Shown in pieces: positions 1-6,775 of a DNA stretch of 21,351 nt. Under the pieces are notes generated by a model. That model saw only the letters and a list, made by a program, of their open reading frames with translations, was not told the origin of the DNA and searched no databases. A program made the translations under genes and the position numbers. This DNA comes from an uncultured Chlamydiae bacterium. Its GTDB lineage: Bacteria > Chlamydiota > Chlamydiia > Chlamydiales > Rhabdochlamydiaceae. Location of the stretch: contig CAMFJP010000007.1 in assembly GCA_945957075.1 (NCBI GenBank), positions 1-21,351 on the forward strand, given 5' to 3'. Within the stretch, counting starts at the first letter, position 1, and each line of letters starts with the position of its first letter.

Positions 1-620
1 TTCTCGAAGAGCTGCTGCGCATGCTCGAATCCAAAGCTTCAGCCCCCTTCTTTCGCCTAATGATAGAATATGGCCTTTTGCCCCTAATGCTACCAGCCCT
101 ATCGACCTTCATGGAAACCCCAGATGGCAATGAAATCTATTCTTACCTAGAGGAAATCGATAACTTCTTTCAAGAACCCCACAGCCCCACCCTAGACCGC
201 TCCATTCTCCTTGCAGCCCTTATCTATCCCCTCTTTCAAAGACACCTACAAGATCACTATATCGACAGAGGCAAAAACCCCCATTTAGGCGAAATCCAAC
301 AAGAGGCTCATAACCTTGTCAACGAAGTCTTCCTCCCTTTTTTCCTCCTCTCTAGAAAATTACGCTCAACCCTGATCTCCGTACTTACAGGACAATATAG
401 ATTAACCCCTCTTGAAAAAAGAGGACACAGAAGACCCCGCGTCCCTCAAGACCCCGATTTCCCCCTAGCCCTTCAATTTCTCGAAATACGCTCAAGGTTA
501 GAACCTGGCCTCAAACAGATCCTCGATCTTTGGCAAGAAACCATAAATACCCAAGCAAGCACCATCAACAATCCAGCGCCCCAAAGAAAAAGAAGAACCA
601 GAAGAAGGCGCCCCTCTTGA
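1..620 (+). CDS. pcnB: Poly(A) polymerase I / tRNA nucleotidyltransferase family protein, C-terminal part (5' partial)
   Basis: The reading frame is open from the left edge, in phase with the internal ATG at 21, so the 5' end lies outside the window; about 205 residues are visible. The segment matches the RNA-binding and C-terminal part of PcnB-type enzymes: an EELLRMLES.....FRLM..YGLL helix near the start, a conserved middle helix block, a ...RLTPLEKRGHRRPRV segment, an F..AL.FLEIR motif, and a very basic RRTRRRRP tail like that of E. coli PcnB. The catalytic GS...D.D head domain is not visible. The enzyme adds poly(A) to RNA 3' ends and so promotes decay; some relatives add CCA to tRNA, and this fragment cannot tell the two apart. 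The stop codon overlaps the lpxB start. pcnB followed by lpxB is, from memory, also the order in Chlamydia, which supports both calls. Confidence 0.85.
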   Translation, partial: LEELLRMLESKASAPFFRLMIEYGLLPLMLPALSTFMETPDGNEIYSYLEEIDNFFQEPHSPTLDRSILLAALIYPLFQRHLQDHYIDRGKNPHLGEIQQEAHNLVNEVFLPFFLLSRKLRSTLISVLTGQYRLTPLEKRGHRRPRVPQDPDFPLALQFLEIRSRLEPGLKQILDLWQETINTQASTINNPAPQRKRRTRRRRPS

Positions 621-1750
621 AAAAATTATTTATTTTTGCAGGAGAAGCCAGCGGAGATCTCCATGGCAGCCAAATCCTCAACACGTTAAAACCCACCCTT
701 CCCCACCTTGAAATCAAAGGCGTTGGAGGCCCCCGCATGTTAGCAGCCGGCATGCCCTCAGAACTTCCTATCGAAATCTTTCAAGTCATGGGCTTTAAAG
801 ACGTGCTGTGCGCGCTACCAAGACTACTAAAAGCCTTTTATACAGTCTTAAACACCATCCTCACCTGGAATCCAGACACCGTTTTATTAATTGACCACCC
901 AGGATTCAACTTAAGACTCGCAAAAAAATTACGCAAAAAAGGATTTAAAGGAAAGATTTGCCAGTATATTTGCCCAACCATTTGGGCATGGAAAAAAGAA
1001 CGCAAACACCTCATGGAAGAAAACCTCGACCTACTTCTCACAATACTCCCCTTCGAACCCCTTCTATTTAATCAAAAAAAACTACCCACATATTACGTCG
1101 GCAACCCCCTCATCCACGAAAAAGAACACCACACACCCCAACCCCTATGCATCCCTAAAGACAAAAAACTCATCAGCCTATTTCCAGGGAGTCGAAAAAA
1201 AGAACTAGAACGCAACCTACCAACACAACTAGACTGCGCACTACAATTACAACAACACCACAAAGACCTCCTATTTGCCCTCTCACTTGGCCATAAAGAG
1301 GCACTAGATTACGCAGACAAGCTCATAGATAAGCACTATAAAAAACTAAGACCCTACCTTTTTTACACAGACCGCACCTACGACCTTATGCATACAACCT
1401 ACGCAGCGATCGCCACCTCAGGAACCGTCACCTTAGAGCTTGCTTTACACAGTGTTCCGACAGTCATCACCTATAAACTTCCCCAGTTAGACGCCCTAAT
1501 CGCAAAGTATATTTTTAAGATCAACCTCCCCTACTATTCCCTTGTTAACATCTTAGCGCAAAAAACCCTCTTTGCAGAACACATCGGCACACACCTTTGC
1601 AAAGATACCCTCTTCACCTCCCTATCCCCCCTTATTGAACATAAAGAACTCTATAACCAGTGCCAGAAAGAACTTATTAAAATTAAACATCTCCTTGGAG
1701 ATAAAAAAGCCCATACAGAGGTAGCACACCACTTATGCACATCTTTATAG
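617..1750 (+). CDS. lpxB: Lipid-A-disaccharide synthase (GT19)
   Basis: Condenses UDP-2,3-diacylglucosamine with lipid X to form lipid A disaccharide at the inner face of the inner membrane. Visible family motifs are GEASGDLHG at residues 9-17, GVGGPRM, MGFKDVL, DHPGFNLRLAK, the ICPTIWAWK segment, YVGNPL, LFPGSRKKEL and ATSGTVTLE near the nucleotide-sugar site. I place the start at a TTG that shares bases with the pcnB stop (TTGA). It has AAGG eight bases upstream and yields MKKLFIFAGEASGD..., 377 aa, close to E. coli LpxB (382 aa). An in-frame ATG at 530 would add 29 basic residues encoded inside pcnB, and that extension looks like pcnB sequence in another frame. The 3' end overlaps the next gene by 16 bases, so translation is probably coupled. 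Sure of the family, fairly sure of the start. Confidence 0.93.
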   Translation: MKKLFIFAGEASGDLHGSQILNTLKPTLPHLEIKGVGGPRMLAAGMPSELPIEIFQVMGFKDVLCALPRLLKAFYTVLNTILTWNPDTVLLIDHPGFNLRLAKKLRKKGFKGKICQYICPTIWAWKKERKHLMEENLDLLLTILPFEPLLFNQKKLPTYYVGNPLIHEKEHHTPQPLCIPKDKKLISLFPGSRKKELERNLPTQLDCALQLQQHHKDLLFALSLGHKEALDYADKLIDKHYKKLRPYLFYTDRTYDLMHTTYAAIATSGTVTLELALHSVPTVITYKLPQLDALIAKYIFKINLPYYSLVNILAQKTLFAEHIGTHLCKDTLFTSLSPLIEHKELYNQCQKELIKIKHLLGDKKAHTEVAHHLCTSL

Positions 1751-2157
1751 ACAGATTAAGAAAAGAAAATACACAGCTTATTGAAGAAGAATTCCCCCCT
1801 TCCCTACTTGATACAGGCGAGCCCGAGCTTCTATGCACACACCCCATCAAAGTAAAAGGAAAGGCCTATCTTACAGAAGACCACCTCATCCTCCAACTCG
1901 ACATCACAGCCCAAGTATCTATTCCCTGCATCATCTGCAACACCCCGTTTTTAAAAAAAATTCACATCTCCTCCTTCTATAACACCCAGCCCCTAGAAGA
2001 GCTCTCCACCCCCATCTTTGATTGCACCCCACTTATTCGCGAAACTATTCTCTTAGAAATCCCCCCTTACGCCGAATGCCACGAGGGAAAATGCCCAGAA
2101 CGCCTACACATACAAAAGTACCTTGTAGACAAAAAAGAAGATGGAGATTTACAATAG
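1735..2157 (+). CDS. yceD: DUF177 / YceD family protein
   Basis: A 140-aa protein of the YceD (DUF177) family, widely found upstream of rpmF and plsX, as here. A role in 23S rRNA accumulation or ribosome biogenesis has been proposed for the family; its biochemical activity is not settled. Visible features are a basic N terminus, the central VSIPCIICNTPF segment with a CxxC pair, and a second pair in CHEGKC near the C terminus, which together could bind a metal. The acidic PLIRETILLEIP segment is typical of the family (…D…..E.ilL.lP). The ATG lies inside the end of lpxB; a GAGG is 13 bases upstream, so translational coupling is likely. A 28-base gap separates it from rpmF. Confidence 0.85.
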   Translation: MHIFIDRLRKENTQLIEEEFPPSLLDTGEPELLCTHPIKVKGKAYLTEDHLILQLDITAQVSIPCIICNTPFLKKIHISSFYNTQPLEELSTPIFDCTPLIRETILLEIPPYAECHEGKCPERLHIQKYLVDKKEDGDLQ

Positions 2158-2185
2158 ATTTCTCTTTTTAAAAATAGGTTATCTT

Positions 2186-2371
2186 ATGGCAGTACCGCGT
2201 AATCGCACATCCAATGCACGTAAATGCTCTAGAAGAGCACACCACGCAAAAAAACCCACACACGCTTCCACCTGCTCTAATTGCAAGGGCGAGCGTCTGC
2301 CGCATATCGTATGCCCTCACTGTGGATTTTATGCAGGACGCTCCGTCATTCATGCAGGAAAAGATTCCTAA
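2186..2371 (+). CDS. rpmF: 50S ribosomal protein L32
   Basis: Small basic 61-aa protein beginning MAVPRNRTSNARKCSRRAHH, the L32 N-terminal signature. It is followed by two CxxC pairs (CSNC and CPHC) that form the zinc-ribbon version of L32, then GFYAGR. It is a large-subunit protein near the peptidyl-transferase region and exit tunnel. The start is the ATG at 2186, with a weak AGG upstream; an earlier ATG at 2141 lies within yceD and would add 15 non-conserved residues. It sits in the classic yceD-rpmF-plsX order, and its 3' end overlaps the start chosen for plsX. Confidence 0.96.
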   Translation: MAVPRNRTSNARKCSRRAHHAKKPTHASTCSNCKGERLPHIVCPHCGFYAGRSVIHAGKDS

Positions 2372-3317
2372 GCTCCGTATCTCTACCCCAAGGATAGGCA
2401 TTGACCTCATGGGAGGCGAAACCGATCCCCATCGCCTTATAGATGAGGTCATCCCCTTTTTAGAAAAACAAAAAGACAGGGTCTTCTGCACCCTGTTTTG
2501 CACCGCCCCCTACGCAAAGAAAATCCCCTCTTGGATAGAAACCCATATCGCAGAGAACGTCATCTTAATGACCGATCCCCCCCTTCTTGCAGTACGAAGA
2601 AAGAAAAAAGCCTCCCTAACCCTTGGCATCGACGCCCTAAAAACAGGACACATTAACGCCTTTATCTCCATGGGCAACACCGGCGCTCTGATCGCAAGCG
2701 CAACAACAAAACTCCCCCTTTTACCCGGGATCGATAAATCGGCTCTACTAGCCAGACTTCCCACAAAAAAAAACGACCTTGCCGTTCTCGATGTGGGAGC
2801 CCATGTTAATTGCAAAGCAATCCACCTCGCCCAATTTGCCTCCATGGGCATCGCCTATCAAAAAGCCCGTGGAATCGAGGAACCCAAAGTAGGACTACTT
2901 AACATTGGCACCGAAGAAAAAAAAGGAACAAAAGAACATATAGAAGCCTACGCCCGCCTAACCCACCTCCCCAACTTTGTCGGAAATATCGAAGGCAGAG
3001 ATGCCTTTCAAGGCAACGTAGATGTCCTAGTCACCGATGGATTCACGGGCAATATTTTTCTTAAAACAGCAGAAGGCATCGCCGCCTGCATCCTAGAACA
3101 GCTCGAAATAAAAGCCCCAGCACTTGCTCAGGAGCTAAAAACCAGACTCCACTATGGCGAACATCCCGGAGCCCTGATCGTTGGACTTCCCGGCATCGTG
3201 ATGAAATGTCATGGCAACTCCCCTCCAGGCGCCCTCATTAGCAGCATCACATCCGTCCTCCAACTCATCGAAAATAACTTTCTAGAAAACATCCAAGACT
3301 TCTACCAAAAGCGATAA
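2352..3317 (+). CDS. plsX: Phosphate acyltransferase PlsX
   Basis: Makes acyl-phosphate from acyl-ACP, the first step of the PlsX/PlsY route to phosphatidic acid. Recognisable blocks are IGIDLMGGE..P near the N terminus, MGNTGALIASA, LDVGAHVNCKA, GLLNIGTEEKKG, FVGNIEGRD, VLVTDGFTGNIFLKT and the terminal YGEHPGA.L.GL.G...K.HG. With an ATG at 2352 the protein is 321 aa, somewhat shorter than E. coli PlsX (356 aa). This start lies in the last 20 bases of rpmF. An in-frame ATG at 2331 and one at 2214 lie deeper in rpmF and add non-family sequence, so the start is likely but not certain. It ends the operon; the MITE hairpin about 120 bases downstream could terminate transcription. Confidence 0.93.
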   Translation: MQEKIPKLRISTPRIGIDLMGGETDPHRLIDEVIPFLEKQKDRVFCTLFCTAPYAKKIPSWIETHIAENVILMTDPPLLAVRRKKKASLTLGIDALKTGHINAFISMGNTGALIASATTKLPLLPGIDKSALLARLPTKKNDLAVLDVGAHVNCKAIHLAQFASMGIAYQKARGIEEPKVGLLNIGTEEKKGTKEHIEAYARLTHLPNFVGNIEGRDAFQGNVDVLVTDGFTGNIFLKTAEGIAACILEQLEIKAPALAQELKTRLHYGEHPGALIVGLPGIVMKCHGNSPPGALISSITSVLQLIENNFLENIQDFYQKR

Positions 3318-3415
3318 ACAAACGAAATTACGCAAGAAGTCCAATGTGTATTTCATCATCGACTACGCATGCCCTAGCATGTGCAATCAGAAATAACTCT
3401 AAAAAGATTTACAAG

Positions 3416-3593
3416 CTCATGTTACGCAAAAAAAAAGAAAAAAGAGCAGAAGTCTTGTAGCTGGCTTATAGAGACATGTCGATGACCAAGTCCTCCGGAA
3501 TTGTCCCCGATACGTCTCTATAAGCCAGCTACAAGACTTCTGCTCTTTTTCAAAATTTTTTATGCAGCAAAGCCAGCGGCTGCGTAACATAAG
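3416..3593. repeat. MITE-like palindromic element (178 bp) with target-site duplication
   Basis: The left end CTCATGTTACGC (3416-3427) and the right end read on the other strand, CTTATGTTACGC (3582-3593), match at 11 of 12 bases. The direct repeat TTACAAG flanks the element at 3409-3415 and 3594-3600, as expected for a 7-bp target duplication. Inside are perfect 37-bp inverted arms, 3439-3475 and 3514-3550, around a 38-base centre. The left margin is A-rich and the right margin T-rich. No coding capacity is seen. A second left end of the same family occurs at 21294-21351 and a short end copy at 4944-4985. I infer a non-autonomous element moved by a transposase elsewhere; the transposase family is not identifiable here. 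Confidence 0.78.
3439..3557 (+). terminator. Strong hairpin plus T-run downstream of plsX
   Basis: The 37-bp perfect stem of the repeat element, followed on the + strand by CTTTTTC and then a second T-run from 3556, has the form of an intrinsic terminator. It would stop read-through from the lpxB-plsX operon before the next promoter at 3619. The role as terminator is inferred; the stem itself is seen. Confidence 0.5.
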
Positions 3594-3618
3594 TTACAAG
3601 AATTAAATAAAAAAATAT

Positions 3619-3647
3619 TTGACACAATATTTTTTTCTACATAAACT
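3619..3647 (+). promoter_or_regulatory. Putative sigma-70-type promoter for the 53-aa gene and fabI
   Basis: A perfect -35 TTGACA at 3619-3624 is followed after 17 bases by TAAACT at 3642-3647, in very AT-rich DNA. The predicted start is about 30 bases before the Shine-Dalgarno at 3672. It lies 26 bases beyond the MITE edge, so the element did not destroy it and does not supply it. Confidence 0.55.
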
Positions 3648-3682
3648 CAATCTTAAGGGGTTTTGTAACTTAAGGAGTCGTT

Positions 3683-3844
3683 ATGATGGCCAAGCGTACA
3701 AAGAAAAGCGCCTCAACCACAAGAAGCGCTAGCACCAAAAAAGCAGCATCTACAAAGAAAAAGTCTATACTTGGAAAAATTTTAACAGCAGAGGGCTGGC
3801 GCAGACTCATGATGGGCGGTTCGAAAAAAACAAAAAAAAGATAG
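3683..3844 (+). CDS. Unrecognised 53-aa Lys/Ser/Thr-rich basic protein
   Basis: I do not recognise this gene. It reads from ATG 3683 (or the adjacent ATG 3686) with a strong AAGGAG at 3672-3677. Residues 3-28 are almost only K, R, S, T and A, with repeated AS-T-KK units (RSASTKKAASTKKK), reminiscent of chlamydial Hc2-type histone-like tails or an intrinsically disordered nucleic-acid-binding peptide. The second half is more ordered: SILGKILTAEGWRRLMMGG, followed by a basic KKTKKR end. No Cys and no membrane segment are present. It has its own promoter and a 58-base gap to fabI, so the two are probably co-transcribed. Nucleic-acid binding is inferred from composition only; a ribosome-associated or secreted peptide is also possible. 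Confidence 0.7.
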   Translation: MMAKRTKKSASTTRSASTKKAASTKKKSILGKILTAEGWRRLMMGGSKKTKKR

Positions 3845-3850
3845 AAAAAG

Positions 3851-3900
3851 AGCTCTCCTTTTGCTATGATCTTGACAAATCTTTTTGCAAAAGGACAGCT
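3851..3900 (+). promoter_or_regulatory. Hairpin that buries the fabI Shine-Dalgarno
   Basis: AGCTCTCCTTTTGC at 3851-3864 pairs with GCAAAAGGACAGCT at 3887-3900 at 13 of 14 positions, around a 22-base loop. The 3' arm contains the AAGGA that serves the fabI ATG at 3903. In the mRNA this would hide the ribosome-binding site unless it is opened, for example by ribosomes finishing the upstream 53-aa gene 7 bases before the stem. No T-run follows, so it is not a terminator. The regulatory role is inferred. Confidence 0.45.
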
Positions 3901-3902
3901 TT

Positions 3903-4826
3903 ATGCATATCAATTTAAAAGGAAAAAAGGCCTTTATTGCAGGTATTGCAGACGACCAGGGGTATGGTTGGGCCATCGCAAAGGCACTTGCGGAAGCAGG
4001 CGCAGAAATTCTAATTGGCACCTGGACCCCCCTTGTAAAAATCTTCACAACATCATGGAACACCGGCAAGTTTGATGCGTCGCGCAGACTTGCAAACGGC
4101 CAGTTGATGGAATATAAAACCCTCTATCCTCTAGATGCCTCCTTTGACTATCCAGAACAGGTGCCTCAAGATATCCGCGAAAACAAGCGCTATCTAGATG
4201 TAGCTGGCTACACAATCTCAGAAGTTGCCAAAGCCGTTGCCGAAGACCATGGAACCATTGATATTCTTGTCCATTCTCTAGCCAACGGGCCTGAGGTCAA
4301 AAAACCACTTCTTGAAACCTCTCGTGAAGGGTATCTTGCAGCCCTTAGCTCCTCCTCTTACTCTTTTGTTAGCCTTCTCGCACATTTTGGCTCTATAATG
4401 CCAGCTGGCAGCTCCGCACTCTCCCTAACCTACATCGCATCCGAGCGCGCCATCCCAGGTTATGGCGGCGGCATGAGCTCTGCAAAAGCTGCCTTAGAAA
4501 GCGACATCCGCACCCTTGCATGGGAATCTGGGAGAAAATGGGGCATCCGGACAAACGCCATTTCAGCAGGCCCTCTACGTAGCAGAGCCGCAAGAGCCAT
4601 TGGCTTTATCGACGACATGATCGCCTACTCGGAAGCCAACGCCCCCCTCATCAATAAACCCATTACAGCAGAAGAAATTGGCAATACCGCCGCCTTCCTC
4701 TCTTCGCCTCTTGCCTCTGCAATCACAGGGACCATCTTGTATGTCGATAATGGGCTACACGCCATGGGCCTTGCCCCAGACAGCGCCGCCCTGCACCCCT
4801 CCCCCTGCCTCTCCACCTGCTCCTAA
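3903..4826 (+). CDS. fabI: Enoyl-[acyl-carrier-protein] reductase (NADH), FabI, plant/chlamydial type
   Basis: Catalyses the last reduction in each type II fatty-acid elongation cycle. It is a Rossmann-fold short-chain reductase: GIADDQGYGWAIAKALAEAG binds the nucleotide at residues 14-33, and DILVHSLANGPE lies at 120-131. The catalytic set is Y177 and Y187 with K195 in PGYGGGMSSAK, one residue longer than the E. coli spacing, as in plant and chlamydial enzymes. The C-terminal half (AIGFID.MI.YS..NAP, SPLASAITG, LYVDNGL.AMG) closely follows plant plastid ENR as I remember it. At 307 aa it is longer than E. coli FabI (262 aa), from the insertion around residues 43-105. The start is ATG 3903, seven bases after AAGGA; an in-frame TTG at 3885 is less likely. 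It is followed by a bidirectional terminator. Confidence 0.95.
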   Translation: MHINLKGKKAFIAGIADDQGYGWAIAKALAEAGAEILIGTWTPLVKIFTTSWNTGKFDASRRLANGQLMEYKTLYPLDASFDYPEQVPQDIRENKRYLDVAGYTISEVAKAVAEDHGTIDILVHSLANGPEVKKPLLETSREGYLAALSSSSYSFVSLLAHFGSIMPAGSSALSLTYIASERAIPGYGGGMSSAKAALESDIRTLAWESGRKWGIRTNAISAGPLRSRAARAIGFIDDMIAYSEANAPLINKPITAEEIGNTAAFLSSPLASAITGTILYVDNGLHAMGLAPDSAALHPSPCLSTCS

Positions 4827-4836
4827 AAAACCTACA

Positions 4837-4875
4837 GTCAATTCACGCTAAGCCACTAACCTAGCGTGAATTGAC
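4837..4875. terminator. Bidirectional hairpin terminator between fabI and pgsA
   Basis: A perfect 14-bp stem, GTCAATTCACGCTA at 4837-4850 with its complement at 4862-4875, and an 11-base loop. On the + strand TTGTTT follows. On the - strand a run of six T follows four bases after the stem (AAAAAA at 4825-4830 on +). It is placed to end both fabI and the opposing rlmN-pgsA transcript. Confidence 0.7.
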
Positions 4876-4943
4876 TTGTTTAAAAATGACGACGCTGCCA
4901 ATTTTAGAAAAACGAGGTCTATTCTTTTAACAATTGATTCACA

Positions 4944-4985
4944 ACTCACGTTACGCAGCCGCTGGCTTTGCCACATAACATGAGT
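4944..4985. repeat. Short copy of the MITE end, inverted relative to the one at 3567-3593
   Basis: Bases 4945-4971 match the reverse complement of 3567-3593 at 25 of 27 positions, including GTTACGCAGCCGCTGGC. The whole segment is itself a hairpin: ACTCACGTTACG at 4944-4955 pairs with 4974-4985 with two mismatches that would be G-U pairs in - strand RNA. It may be a deletion derivative or solo end of the element family. It lies downstream of pgsA on the - strand. Confidence 0.55.
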
Positions 4986-5011
4986 ATAAAAAAGAGAAGA
5001 GAACAGATTGA

Positions 5012-5599
5012 TCATCTATCAATTGCTTGAAGGATGTGCCGGCGACTTGCGATCACATACTCGACCCCAGAGCCTATCGTATAAGCGCAGACAAGGCCAA
5101 CAACACCAAAGCTAAGCTGCTGCAAAAGATCCAAAGAGATCACGCCGCGCGTAAACAAAAATAAAAGCGCAACCACGATAAAGCAGGCAACCGCCTGTGC
5201 CACCGCTTTGATTTTTCCACTTAAACGTGCAGCTAAAGCCATCCCCTTTAACGCACATACAGTCCTTAGCGTTCCAATCATAGAGTCCCGATAAAAAAAA
5301 GCGAGAACAAGACCAAGAGGAAGCTGGACAATACCCTGGGTAAAAGCAAAAAAAACAGTCAATCGAAAAATACTATCTGCCATAGGATCTAGCACCCTGC
5401 CAAGATCTGTCACCACATTACACGTGCGCGCAATGACCCCATCAAATACATCCGAAAGCTCCGCGACAAGCAAAAGCGCAAGCAAGATATAAGGCAAAGA
5501 AAGCAAAGAAAACCCAAGCTCCTCGTAATAAAAATAGACCCCCAAAAAAACAGGCCCAAGAACAACACGAAGAAGCGTTAAACTAAGCGCTATAATCAT
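5012..5599 (-). CDS. pgsA: CDP-alcohol phosphatidyltransferase, PgsA-like
   Basis: Integral membrane enzyme of the CDP-alcohol phosphotransferase family, most likely CDP-diacylglycerol-glycerol-3-phosphate 3-phosphatidyltransferase, which begins phosphatidylglycerol synthesis. The catalytic signature D-x2-D-G-x2-A-R-x8-G-x3-D-x3-D is complete: D50, D53, G54, A57, R58, G67, D71, D75. The N terminus has the family's LTLLRVVLGP opening, and several hydrophobic segments follow (about 5-25, 32-50, 80-105, 130-150, 160-185). The start is ATG 5599, which overlaps the rlmN stop as ATGA and has a perfect GGAGG upstream; an earlier in-frame TTG at 5632 is less likely. It is 195 aa. Phosphatidylserine or cardiolipin synthases share the motif, so substrate is inferred from overall similarity to PgsA. 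Confidence 0.82.
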   Translation of the reverse strand: MIIALSLTLLRVVLGPVFLGVYFYYEELGFSLLSLPYILLALLLVAELSDVFDGVIARTCNVVTDLGRVLDPMADSIFRLTVFFAFTQGIVQLPLGLVLAFFYRDSMIGTLRTVCALKGMALAARLSGKIKAVAQAVACFIVVALLFLFTRGVISLDLLQQLSFGVVGLVCAYTIGSGVEYVIASRRHILQAIDR

Positions 5600-6633
5600 C
5601 CCCGTCCTCCAACTAATGCCAACTGCCCACAAGCGGCCGCAATATCCTTACCCTTCGTATAACGCCATGTGGTCCGCACCCCAAGATCCGATAAAATATC
5701 ACGAAAAGCCTCAATATCCCCACCTTCAGGTCGCCCAAAGCGCACACCATCAATGGGATTATACGGAATTAAATTCACAGTACATTTTTGCCCCCGTAAC
5801 AGCTCAGCCAATTCCTCTGCGTGAGAGGGAGAATCGTTAATTCCAGCAAGCATTGTATACTCATAGGTAATGTCCCGTTTTGTCTTTTTCGCAAAAAGAT
5901 CCACAGCCTTTAAGACCTCCTCTAACGAATATTTGCGCGCATAAGGGATAATTTTTTTACGCAAATGCTGCGATGGAGCATGTAAAGAAAGAGCCAAATT
6001 CACCTGAAGACCCTCTTCAGCAAAACGCTCAATTCCAGGAACCACGCCAACTGTCGACACCGTTATCCTCCGCTGTCCAATACAAAGCCTATCTGCGTCG
6101 GAAAGAAGACGAAGAGCCTTTACAACAGCCTCATAGTTTTCTAAAGGCTCCCCCATGCCCATAAACACCACATGACATACCCGCTCGCCCTTTTCCTTCA
6201 ATACTCGATCAATATGATAGACCTGCTCTATAATTTCCCCAGTAGAAAGCTGCCTTAAAAGACCCTGCTTGCCAGAGGCACAAAAACTACAACGCGCAGG
6301 ACATCCCACCTGAGAAGAGACGCACACAGTCCGCCGCGTATCTGAAGAAATCAGCACCGACTCTACATGCAATCCATCTGCAAGCTCCCACAAAAATTTC
6401 TCCGTTTCCCCATCATCAGAAAGACACGTTTTAACACAGCGTATCGTTTGCAAAGAAAGCTCCTTTGCAATCAACTCTCTTAACTTTAACGAAAAGGTCG
6501 TCATTAAAGCAGGATCAAGTATACCCTTGGCATATATCCACTCGATCAATTGCTGGGCATGAAAGGGTTTATGCCCTTGAAGAGACATCCATTCTTTTAA
6601 CTCATCTAGCTGCATTCCATGAACTGACAACAT
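5596..6633 (-). CDS. rlmN: 23S rRNA (adenine2503-C2)/tRNA methyltransferase, radical SAM
   Basis: Methylates C2 of A2503 in 23S rRNA (and A37 of some tRNAs) using a radical SAM mechanism. The CxxxCxxC cluster motif is C111, C115, C118 in GCPARCSFCASG. The second catalytic cysteine is C335 in KDIAAACGQL, near the end. Other family blocks are FLWEL.DG..VESV, CVSSQVGC, VVFMGMGEPLENY, RRITVSTVG, LALSLHAP, DITYEYTMLAGIND and NLIPYNP. The chosen ATG at 6633 gives 345 aa beginning MLSVHGMQLDELKEW, which matches the family N terminus; ATG 6639 is also possible. AGGATG precedes it. Longer in-frame starts run into the divergent promoter region. Co-transcribed with pgsA through an ATGA overlap. Confidence 0.95.
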   Translation of the reverse strand: MLSVHGMQLDELKEWMSLQGHKPFHAQQLIEWIYAKGILDPALMTTFSLKLRELIAKELSLQTIRCVKTCLSDDGETEKFLWELADGLHVESVLISSDTRRTVCVSSQVGCPARCSFCASGKQGLLRQLSTGEIIEQVYHIDRVLKEKGERVCHVVFMGMGEPLENYEAVVKALRLLSDADRLCIGQRRITVSTVGVVPGIERFAEEGLQVNLALSLHAPSQHLRKKIIPYARKYSLEEVLKAVDLFAKKTKRDITYEYTMLAGINDSPSHAEELAELLRGQKCTVNLIPYNPIDGVRFGRPEGGDIEAFRDILSDLGVRTTWRYTKGKDIAAACGQLALVGGRG

Positions 6634-6775
6634 GATCATCCTATTTTTTTTACCAAGTCTACCCTCTACACCCTTTAAAAGCCAAATAGCTTGTGTATTT
6701 CCACGAACGAGATAAAAAATATTTTGATATAAAAACATATTTTTGTTACTTGTAAAGATAAGGAGACACCCTATT

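Noticed and set aside
2168..2503. Open frame on the - strand over rpmF/plsX
   Set aside because: Shadow of two well-recognised + strand genes, with no family match.
3439..3550. Long inverted repeat considered as a CRISPR, integron attC or tRNA-like structure
   Set aside because: Only one hairpin unit; no spacers, no integron core sites, no tRNA fold. Terminal repeats and target duplication fit a MITE better.
3872..3877. TTGACA in the fabI leader as an internal promoter
   Set aside because: No acceptable -10 at 16-18 bases; it is the loop of the hairpin.
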